Assembly: GCA_016169945.1 (NCBI GenBank)
Contig: JADLSH010000365.1
Span: 2,559,501 to 2,623,500 of the forward strand
Direction of reading: 5' to 3'
Length of the DNA: 64,000 nucleotides
DNA from: Trachythela sp. YZ-2020
Lineage: Eukaryota > Cnidaria > Anthozoa > Malacalcyonacea > Clavulariidae
Part shown: positions 36,201 through 48,200 of the stretch, piece after piece
Position numbering within the stretch: the stretch's first letter is position 1
Layout: each line of letters begins with the position of its first letter
The notes under the pieces: generated by a model
What the model saw: the letters and a program-made list of their open reading frames with translations, nothing else
What the model was told of the DNA's origin: nothing
Databases searched by the model: none
Position numbers and translations under genes: made by a program

Positions 36201-39200
36201 AGACGAGTTTCCCGTCCCTAATATGAATTCGGCTATTGTCTTTTCTCTGTTTTCACAATCCCACTGTTCTCTATGCCATCCAGTCACTACTTATTTAGAC
36301 GCCTATATTGGCATTTATGCAAATTGGCTATTGATGGTTTCACCACGTGTTATAGGGCAGCAGATGGTGGTCAACTTCAGAAATGTTGACACTTATAGGA
36401 CTCTATACATTTGCCTTCAAATACAAGACTACTATGTATAATGAAAATAATTATCATTATTTTCTCACTTTGATAACTGCAGGTTGACCACCATTTGCTG
36501 CACGATAATGCTTAGTTAAACCCACCTATAGGCAGTTTTTCATTTACTGCCTGGAATTTCCACCTTCTTACCGCATCTGACCCGAGGTGCAAAATTTCTA
36601 TGCAGTTTAGACAGAAGCTAGAGTGTGGGACAAGCGTTTACCACCCCGACAAAACACAACCCCTTGCCATTTGAGCATGTCGTGACCAAATAATTTTCAC
36701 CAATGTGAAAGAGTCTTGATATAGCTTCTCTTTTGTGAGCTGCATGCAAAGCAGTCTTTGCTGGTTGCAGAGATATATTGACGCTCAATACGTCGGTCAG
36801 ATTTGTCCCGACCATCTAACGTCTTGGTGAAGAGCATTCACTCGAATAGTCGGGCTTTGTTGTATCTCTTAAATACAATTCTGTAGGTAGTTTTGAGATC
36901 TTAAAAAAACATTTTGCTATATTTGTTTGTGTGCGTGTTCTTAGGTATCTGCGATTGAAAGACGTGGCGAAGGGGTTGGTCTTGACAAGGCTTTAACAAG
37001 CGCTTATGACTTGCTCGTGAAAAATGGTCGTCGAGGCGCCAGGAAGGTTCTTATTGTGTTCACAAGTGGCAAGGCTAATGTCGGAGTGTATGAGCTACGC
37101 GCGTGTGCAAAAGCACTACAGGATGTCGGGGTAAAGATCGTCGCGGTTGCTATTGGCAACAATGTTGATGAGAACCAATTGAAGGAGATCTCCAGTGATG
37201 AACATGTTATTCATTCTCAGTTGACTGGAGATAGTGCAGCCATTATACAGCTTATCTCTGATGATGTTGTTAGTGGCGGTAAGTTGATGAGCTATTATAT
37301 ATTATCAGTTTTACTATTTTTGCCAGTTAAAGGACATTGCAAGTAAAAATCTTATCAAGTTTCTCTATCAAATGGGACTACTAGGCTATCTTCATTCTCC
37401 CTTATTGTCCTTATTCTCATAATATTTCAACTTACAATAGCATGCGGTCCATCAATTTCTATTTTTAACTGCATACTCAGGTATGTTACAACTGGGGGAG
37501 TTTTAGTTTTAAATTTAAGTTTACGCGTTTACTGCCACCAGGTATAATATCAGACATGTTTCGCAACTCTCGTTTATATAAACGAATGCACTCCCCTAAC
37601 TCATATAAACAGAGTTGTGGCTTTTTCTCCGGTGTCCTCCTCCCCCAAAAACCAATCTTAGCTGTGTTCCGTTATCGGACATATCGGTCCTATGGTGGCA
37701 GCTGAAGGCGCCCTAGTATTAGCCTTTGCCTAGGACACGTTTGAGTACCATCCCTTTCAATTCAGCGCTCTGCATGCTCAACCTGTATCTGTAGAATTAT
37801 ATATTTTTTCTTCTGTAGAATTAACTGGTGAAGCAATCGACATAATGTTTGCTCTTGGTTCTGCTGGTGTTGAAGCTGAAATGGTGTTTGAAAAAGAAAA
37901 AGAGATGGTGTATGCTTTTGTGAACTCTGTGGACACTGCTAACGTTCGCTATGCTTTGGTTGAATATGCCGAGAATGCTACACTGCAGGCAGACTTTAAT
38001 GAATACAATGAAAAATACGACTTTAAAGAATTCGTTGACTCTGTCAAGAGAATCGGAGAAGGCCTGGGACTAGATAAGGCTTTGCAAAGAGCGGCTGCAG
38101 TTTTTGAGAACAGCGGTCGTGGTAACGCCAAGCGTGTTCTGGTCGTGTTTACGAACGCGCAGTCCAAAGCGCGCACGCAAGATCTTCAAAAACATTCGCG
38201 TGAGCTACAGGAAACTGGAGTGAAGGTTGTCGTGGTTGCTATTGGTACTGACGTCAGCGAGGAAGAGTTGAGTAATATTCATGGGGAATCTGTGGTTAGG
38301 ACACAACCACAGGATGACGTCAATGTGATAGTGAAGAGCGTGGCTTCTAATGTACTTGCAACTGAACCTGAGTTAGGGCAAGGTAATGTCTGGTTTACGT
38401 TTGCTCGTCACTGTCGTGATTATATCAGGGTAGCTTCTAAACTAAATGACTTGTTTATACTGTATACCTCTATCACTATTAGTTCTTATCCAGTGAAGGA
38501 AACCTAAACTAAACTAACTTTCTATCAGTTCTAAACTGTTCTCCCAAGAGGTCTAGTGAGTGTCATCCCAGGAGGAAACCTAAACTAAACAAACTTTCTA
38601 TGAGTAAAAACTGTTCTGCCTAAAAGTCCAGTAAGGGCCATATCATATTGATGCAGTTTTACTACAGGAAGAAACTTAAATTGAACCAACTTTCTATTAG
38701 TTCTAAACTGTCCTCCCTAGAGTTCAAATAAAGGCCATCTTTTATTGATTCAGTGTTACTACAGAAGGAAACCTAAACTTTATTTTTACTGGATAGCTCT
38801 ATCAGTTCTAAACTGTTCTCCCTAGAGGTCCAGTAAGAGTCATCTCTTATTGATATAGTGTTACTACAGGAGGAAAACTAAACTAACTTTATTGATACTA
38901 CATAGCTCTATCAGATCTAAACTGTTCTCCCTAGAAGTCCAGTAAGGGTCATCTCTTATTGATCCAGTGTTACTACAGGAGGAAACCAAAACTAAACTAA
39001 CTTTATTTATACTGGATAGCTCTATCAGTTCTAAACTGTTCTCCCTAGAGGTCCAGTAATTATTGATATAGTGTTACTTAAAGAGAAGACCTACACTAAA
39101 CTGTCGAACACTATTTATACTGCATAGCTCTCTATCAGTTCCAAGCTCGTCTTCTTAGAGACCCAGCAGAGTACCCGGAGAAAACCTGTGGTGTTTGGTA

Positions 39201-42200
39201 GAACCAAACTGAAAGCATTCTTCTCGCATGTGACTGAGACGAAAATAAGTAATAAATTCTAAATTCTTGTTTCTCAAACAGTTGCTATTGGAGGGCCTAA
39301 AATCAAACTGGACGTTGTATTTGCCGTCGGGGCAGCTGGCCGAGATGCCAATGAAATCTTTGACAAAGAAAAGGAGATTGTGAACTCATTTATCGACAAC
39401 CTAAAAGACAACGACGCCCAGTTTGCTGTCATAGAGTTTGGTCACAAGGCTTCGGTGAAATCTAAACTTGGCGACGAAAGAGATGCTGGGAAATTGAAAG
39501 CGTGTGTGTCAGCGATACAGAGAACTGGTGACGGGAAGTGTCTTGATAAGGCTTTGGAACATGCCGTTCAGGTAACGTTGTATATTGAAGGGGAGCACGG
39601 GTGACAATTGCGGTTGGCAGGCTACTCTTTACAGCTGAGTTAAGCCTGCTACTGTGAGTTGAGGGTAGGGTATTATTAATTAGGTTGGGTGACTATCCTG
39701 CTCTGACCTGATGTGCTTGAAAACGCATGGCCTTTGTTGTCGAGCACGTATATCACGAGCCTCTTGTTCCGGTGAATTGGGCAATTAGACACTCTGTGTA
39801 ATCGACATTATTATTCTTTCCGATATAAAACGTCAATACACTCTCCTCCGCAGAGGCTGTGAGCAGTGAGCTATTAAAAATAATTAGTCGTTTAAGACTG
39901 ATGAAAATGCTCACTGAACTATTAAATTTAAAACGACTTTTTTTTTAGCTTCACCTCTCTCACTGTGCTGGAGGAGAGTGAGATCATCAATAAAAAATAG
40001 AACCGTTATTATTTTATTTATTTGACTAAGAGACGTCAATACAAAGCAATCCAAGAATTAATGGGTTTCAGTAAGCCTCACGGGGCGGCTGATGGTGGTC
40101 AAGTTCGGAACTTTTGACATTAATAGGAGCAAGAAAATAGAACTACCCACCAAATACATGACTGCTACGTGTAAATATAGAGAATTTACATTCTTTTCTC
40201 GCTGTGATAATTGTTAGTTGACCGTTTTGTACGAGTATATTCAGTTGTATATGACGGTCCCATAGATTTTTTAATGTGAAACTATTTAACCGTGCTTGAA
40301 TACAATACATTCCCATATTTCAAAAGTAAAATTCTGTTGTATATTTGTATTAAGATCTTCCAGAATGAAGCCAGACCTGCGTCCAACCGTGTACTCATTG
40401 TGTTGACAAACGCCAAGTCAAATGCTAGAGTCCAGGACCTTAAGAAACACGCGCAGAGTTTGGTAGAGGCTGGGGTTAAAGTTCAGGTGGTTGCCGTTGG
40501 CAACGACGTGAATGAAGAAGAATTACTTCAAGTAACAAGCAATGAACTGCCGTTGTTGAGAGTACAGCCTTATGAAGAACCACAGACTGTTATTAGTAAT
40601 TCTGCTTGGATTGTTGGAGGTATGGAATTTCGTTAGATCTCTATGACTTACCTGCAGTACACCCAGAGACAGACCCAGACTAATTCACATCGTCCAACAT
40701 GACAGTTACCAAATGAAAACCATTATGCATATTACTCTTGCCATTTTTCGGGAAACTCCTGACAGATTGCTGGAAATGCACTGTACTGGAATCTGGGGCT
40801 GGTGAAAGTCAAAATATTTCCAGGGAAACATACTCCCAACATCCCCCCCCCTTCACAGTAACTAAAACTCATTCTTCTCCTAAAGAGCGGTGGTAGACTA
40901 AAGTGCTTGTATAAATCCCTGAGTAAAGGAACCCCTAAGCATAAGTATATGGTTTTATTTCTCTTTTTATTATATTATAGAAAAACAAGATGAATACCTC
41001 GACATCGTGTTTGCATTTGGATCGTTTGGAGAAGCAGCAGAAGAAATATTTGAAAAAGAAAAACAACTCATCGATTCCTTCATCGATTCCATTACGAAAC
41101 GTGACACCCACTATGGCGTCATTGAGATTGGACCACGTGCGAAGGTCTGCGCTATGATTGGCCAATATCGTGATCACGTGCGTCTAAAACGTCACGTGAA
41201 CTTGGTGCGCCGAAGTGGTGACGCGACAGGTCTTGATCACGCGTTGGAAGTGGCTGCTAACATGTTTGAAAATCAATCTCGTGCCAACTCCCGGCGCGTT
41301 CTTGTTGTGTTCACCAATGGCAAGTCTGGAGCTCAGGTAACGCCACTGACTTAAAATTTACAACTGGATAGTGCATTTGTTATACATAAGATTAAGCTAA
41401 TGGCGCCCATATTGGTGTGATCTCATCAAATCTACCTGACACGTTAGAAGAGGTTCTTACAGGTTCTGGTTATTGCTGAGAAAGGACACATATTGTCTAG
41501 ATAGAAAGTGGCCATCAGTGGTCTTTCTTCTTAATTTTGCCAGTGAATAACCAATGAGGTTGTTTTAAGTCTGCTTATCTGGTGTTTTAGACATTCTAAT
41601 CCTTGGAACGCCATTTCAGGATAGAAATATGAAAACTCGCCCTATATATTTTCACCTGAGTTTGTTTATGTGTGTGATTGACACTTGCCTTCTTTACATT
41701 TTGCTGACAGGCGAATTCCGATTATACAAAAGATAATGTTCCCCATTGTGATTCAACAATGTTTATCACAATAATGAAGCTCTCTTTTGTTAGCTTTATA
41801 AAACTTTCGCCTGTTAGAAAAAACGTAAATAAGGCAAGGGGTCAAAACGTGACATAATAAATATGTTGGCCGAGGTAAGCAGCAGGCCTGGAAAAAAATG
41901 GGGCCAATATGATCAAACAAAAAATATTCTGTCAATATTCGGGCAGTTTGCTAACTAGCCATGACGTGTCCACCCTTTCCCTCCAACCCCTGTTGATCTC
42001 ACAACTGCACTGCAAATCAGCAAATATCTAGATCTGTGTATCTAAAATATATCTTATGGTCATCTGCTTCTAGAGTCTGGACTCTAATATCAAATACTAG
42101 ATTGTTAACTGTTGTACAGGTTGGCATTCTAGGAATTTTCTGGGAACTCAAAAATTTTCTGGGACCAAATCGTCCCATGGTCCGATACTTTTTCCACCTC

Positions 42201-45200
42201 TAGTATTTCCCCATGTAACAGTATTCAGTGTGGCTCAATACGATATTGAATTGAGCTATTTATCCGTCTATCTTAGGCCCCCGAGTTGAAAAAAAATTCC
42301 GAGCGGTTGAGCAAGGCCAATGTTGACATCATCGTGGTTGCCATTGGTGACGACGTTGATGACGACGAATGTCAACATGTCACGTGTGGTAGTCATCCTA
42401 TAATTAACATCGCACCAGAACAGAATCCAAGAGCGGTTGTATATTCCATTGTTGGTGAGCTGGAGGAAGGTAATTGAATTTGATAAATGTGTTTGTTTTG
42501 GATAACGCTAAAAGAAACTGGTTGTTTTAAAAGTGTAATCCAGTCACGATTCAGTGAAAGGAATGTTCCATTGTTCCACTGTTCGCCATTCTATTCAGCC
42601 ACACATTTTTTTGACGTTTATAATGCAAAGGCCTATTGCATTGCATTCAACAATATACAATCATGAAACACCAGGTTTTCTCCGAGCACTCTGGTTCCCT
42701 CCTGTAGTAACACTGGATCAATAAAGGATTGCCGTTACTGGACATCCAGGGAGAACAGTTGAGAACTGATAGAGCTATCCAATCCAGTGCAAATATAATT
42801 AGTTTAGTTTAGGTTTCCTCCTGAGTATCACTGGATCAATAAGAGATTGCCCTTACTGGACATCATGGGAGAACAGTTTAACTAGTAGAGCTATCCAGTG
42901 CAAATAGAATTAGTTTAGTTTAGGTTTCCTCCTGGGGCCGGTTGTATAAAAGTCTTAACTACATTATAACTACCCGTTTTTAGTTAAATAGTAGTTAACT
43001 GTAAAATTCGCGATTCTGATTGGTTAACTTTCGCACTAACTATAGTTAACTTTAACTACTTTTTTATACAACCGGCGCCTGTAGTATCACTGGAGCAATA
43101 GGAGATGACACTTACTAGACCTCTAGGGAGAACAGTTTAGAACTGATAAAGCTACTTGAGTTTCTTCTTCCGTGAAACTTGTATAACTAACTATAGTTAA
43201 CTTCGTTGAACTTCCAGGAAAATACTGACGTTTGTAACTTCAATTAAGATTTTAAATAATAACTTCTTGTTTCTTTCTCTAGCTAAATCCACTGAACCTA
43301 TGGATATCGTGTTCGTCCTTGGCGCTGCAGGCGACGGGGCAGACACAGTTTACAACAAAAACAAACAGATCATCTCAAAATTCATCGAAGCCAACAAAGT
43401 ACCATACACAATGTATAGCCTGGTTGACTACGGTCCTAAAGCCATTGTCCGCTCAAAATTCGGTGATAATAAGCAACATGCTGTATTGTCGGATCAAATT
43501 GAAAGTCTCGAAAGACCTGGAGAGGGAAAAGCCTTGGACAAGGTTTGTAAATGTTGAAACAATCCCATGTCTTTATCTGTGTACTCGGGAAGCACGGTGG
43601 CAGATGCGGTTAGCGCGCTGCCCCTTACCTCAAAGTTAAGCTGGCTATAGAGCAGGTCGAGGGTAGGGTATTTACTTAGGTTGGTTAACTTCTCTGTCCT
43701 TGATAAAGTCATGTGAGTAGAGTTTGGTTGGTTCTCTCGTGTGCTTCGAGGGTTTTTCTCCGGGTACTCCGGTGTGTAATCACACCATGTGTAATCGACA
43801 TTAAATAACCCAACTACAACAAGGAACATGCCCAAAACATAGCGGGGATCCCTTGTGGAATTCACTTGATTACCCAATCTACCACTCTTAAATAATGTCG
43901 TATGAAGCAAAAGCTACTTATGTAATCAAACGGAAGAGAAGTGTATTTCAAATTGAAAATAGCTCAGCTGGTATACATAATACATTGTATTGTTGTTTTA
44001 AGGCTTTAGAACAGTCAGTGGACTTGCTGGAAACACATGGCCGACATGGCGCTCAGAAAAGAGTGATATTATTCGCCAACGGTAAAAGTGGCGCGAATCC
44101 GAGTCACCTCAAAAAATACGCGACATTATTGGAAGATGCGAATGTAAAAGTCGTTACAGTTGCTGTCGGTGATGACGTCAACGAGGAGGAATTACGTCAT
44201 ATTAACCCGGATGAAGAAGCTATCGTTAAGGTGGACACGCAAGAGGAAGCTGAATCAGCTGTTTTTGCCGTTGCTCGTCAAGTACAAGGTAGCAACTCAA
44301 CTTTACTATCGACGTGACTTTCGCTAAGTTGAACCATCAACTAAAACCCAGGTCAAACGAGAATGAGAGTTGACGAGAGTCAATGAGAGTTTCAACTCTC
44401 GCTCGCGTTTGACCATCAACTCTCATCAACTCTCATGCGCTCTCATCAACTCTCATCAACTCTCATGCACTCTCCTCAACTCTCATCAACTCTCATGCAC
44501 TCTCCTCAACTCTCATCAACTCTCATCAACTCTCATCAACTCTCATCAACTCTCATCAACTCTCGTCAACTCTCATCAACTCTCATCAACTCTCATCAAC
44601 TCTCATCAACTCTCATCAACTCTCATGCACTCTCATCAACTCTCATCAACTCTCATCAACTCTCGTCAACTCTCATCAACTCTCATGCACTCTCATCAAC
44701 TCTCGTCAACTCTCATCAACTCTCATGCACTCTCATCAACTCTCATCAACTCTCGTCAACTCTCATCAACTCTCATGCACTCTCATCAACTCTCATCAAC
44801 TCTCGTGAACTCTGATGCACTCTCATCAACTCTCATCAACTCTCGTCAACTCTCATGCACTCTCATCAACTCTCATGCACTCTCATCAACTCTCATGCAC
44901 TCTCGTCAACTCTCATCAACTCTCATGCACTCTCATCAACTCTCATGCACTCTCATCAACTCTCATGCACTCTCGTCAACTCTCATGCAGTCTCATCAAC
45001 TCTCATGCACTCTCGTCAACTCTCATCAACTCTCGTCAACTCTCATGCACTCTCATGCACTCTCGTCAACTCCCATGCACTCTCATGCACTCTCATCAAC
45101 TCTCATGCACTCTCATCAACTCTCATGCATTCTCGTCAACTCTCATGCAGTCTCATCAACTCTCATGCACTCTCGTCAACTCTCATCAACTCTCGTCAAC

Positions 45201-48200
45201 TCTCATCAACTCTCGTCAACTCTCATGCACTCTCGTCAATTCTCATGCACTCTCGTCAACTCTCATGCACTCTCGTCAACTCTCATGCACTCTCGTCAAC
45301 TCTCATGCACTCTCGTCAACTCTCATGCACTCTCGTCAACTCTCATGCACTCTCGTCAACTCTCATGCACTCTCATCAACTCTCATGCACTCTCGTCAAC
45401 TCTCATGCACTCTCATCAACTCTCGTGCACTCTCGTCAACTCTCATGCACTCTCGTCAACTCTCATGCACTCTCGTCAACTCTCATGCACTCTCATCAAC
45501 TCTCATGCACTCTCGTCAACTCTCATGCACTCTCGTCAACTCTCATGCACTCTCGTCAACTCTCATGCACTCTCGTCAACTCTCATGCACTCTCATCAAC
45601 TCTCATGCATTCTCGTCAACTCTCGTCAACTCTCATGCACTCTCATCAACTCTCATCAACTCTCATGCACTCTCGTCAACTCTCATGCGCTCCCTATACA
45701 GGGTAGAACAATGTTAAAGCTGAAAAGTATTTTGTAGTATATGCCCACATATGTGAAGATTATTACATACATGTAAAGATCAACTTGGAAAATTCGCCTT
45801 ATCTTCATGATCTAAATATCTTACTCAAGACAACTTTAACGTTTTTTCTTTTGTGTAGAACCATGTAAACCTAAGTTTGACATTATATTTGCGTTTGGCG
45901 CAATGGGCAACTCCGCTGACATGATTCACCTGAAGGAGAAAGAGATGATCGGCTCGTTTATTGACTCGTTTGAGTTCGGAGACTATCGGTACGGTGTCGT
46001 AGAATACGGCACTAAAGCTTCGGTGAAGGCGAAATTTGACGACATCCATGGCAAGGAACATATGAAGGAATTCGTGAATAGCATCCATAGGAGCGGAGAA
46101 GGTAATATTTAAACTGACCATATCTAGACTGGATAGCTTTAACAGTTCTAAACTGTTCTTCCTAGAGGTCCAGTAAGGGTCATCCCTTATTGATCCAGTG
46201 TTACTACAGGAGGAAACCTAAACTAAACTAACTTTATTTAGACTGGGTAGCTCTATCAGTTCTAAACTGTTCTCCCTAGAGGTCCAGTAAGGGTCATCCC
46301 TTATTGATCCAGTGTTACTACAGGAGGAAACCTAAACTAAACTAACTTTATTGAGACTGGGTAGCTCTATCAGTTCTAAACTGTTCTCCCTAGAGGTCCA
46401 GTAAGGGTCATCCCTTATTGATCCAGTGTTACTGCAGGAGGAAACCTAAACTAAACTAACTTTATTTAGACTGGGTAGCTTTATCAGTTCTAAACTGTGC
46501 TCCCCTAGAGGTCCAGTAAATATCACGTAGTTCTGTCCAGTGTTACCACAGGAGGAATCCGGAGTACCTGGAGAAAACCTGTGGTGTTTGGTAGAGTCAA
46601 ACTGGAAGCACCAAAGACCATAAGCCGAATAATGCATACCCAAATTTCATAATTTTGGGCACTTTTGACAGCATCTGCCTTGACAGTAGTAGGACGCACC
46701 CCCTTGAAAAATCTATAACCTGTGTCAGGTCAGATGAACCTGGTCCAACCTTTGGGATGGGATAATTTAGCTAGGCCCCGTGCTCAAAACTAAAACATAG
46801 CGATTCGACTGTCCGCTTTTAAATCATTGTCATATATACCTATATTGTATAGGCAAGGCACTTGACAAGGCATTGGAACAATCATGTGAGTTGTTTAAAA
46901 AACATGGCCGACATTCAGCGAGAAAAGTTCTTATTGTTTTCACAAACGGCAAGTCCAGTGCTCGGGCGAATGAATTGAAAAAACATGCTCAAAACCTGAC
47001 TGACCTCAATACCAAGTTGATCGTGGTTGCCATTGGTGATGACGTCAGCGTCGAGGAACTACTTGATGTAACATCAAGTGAAGAGTCGATTGTGAGAACA
47101 CAGCCCGAAGATGACCATCAAGTGTTGTTTGCAAGCATCGTAAGAATTAGTATTGAAGGTATAGTTGATATTTTTCTAATTTTTTTTATTCACTGAAATT
47201 AGTGACGGTTGAGACTGATGTTTAGTTGAAACTTTCGTCGTGTGGTCGCAAATGGGAAAAGTCGTCTTGAAAATGCCTTTGCGTTCGTTTGTTCATCTTC
47301 AAGGCAGTTTACCTTTACATTCGTTTCACCCGCGATGGACAAGCAACCTATTCGAATCACACGCGAATCAGTCGCGCGGGTATGCCAAGAAAGTTCAGTG
47401 TAGTTAAACTATAGTGGCGTGTTCTTGAGCGCCAAGATGATAGCTATACACATCGTTTGTCCAAAGTGGTTCGCTCGTCCTATCTGGATAAAACGACCCT
47501 AGTTGAAACAGCCTTTATACTTGCAACCAAAGTCTTGTGAAGGTCAAGAAATTGACATAGACCTCGACAAAAATAGCAGAACGCTGCACCGGAATCGCAG
47601 AGCCGCAGGTTCAATTCCTGCCAGGGACCTATAGTTGCATTTTTCGCAACTGTTCCTGGTTCGGTCTAAAAATATGTATATAATTTTCGCTCGAAATGTC
47701 CATCAACAAACACCATTCTAAGTCTTTGTGCTTGTCTTTGTCAGTGTGTAGCGTTTTATCGACTTACTGATTGTGTTTTATTGTATAGTTTAATTCTCGA
47801 TAGAATTGTAGAAACAATAAAAAATATTTAATTCTTCCGTAGAACGTCCGGTGACTGATGTCGACGTAGTCTTCGCGCTCGGGACATCCGGTTACCATGG
47901 CGACGAGATGTTTGAAAAAGAAAAGGAATTTGTGAACGGTTTTATCGACTCTTCCAAATATGGTAACATGGATTACGCAATGATTGAATATGTGGACCCG
48001 TTGACGGTGCATTTCAGGTTTGTTCTCGACAACAAGGTTTAATATCAGACCTATTTCGCGACTGCAATCCACGAGCAAATTACATTCAAGACCCGATCTT
48101 TCGAGACTATGGTCTAGTGTCTTCATCAGAGGTGTATTTGACGCTGATTTCCCCTAGTCTGAAGTTGAAACCGCCTTTTGGTATTGTCTTAAACGTGTGC

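Noticed and set aside
47570..47640. A functional tRNA gene
   Set aside because: A- and B-box-like motifs are present, but no full cloverleaf can be drawn and the sequence continues into a repeat body shared with 33763-33930. It is a SINE head.
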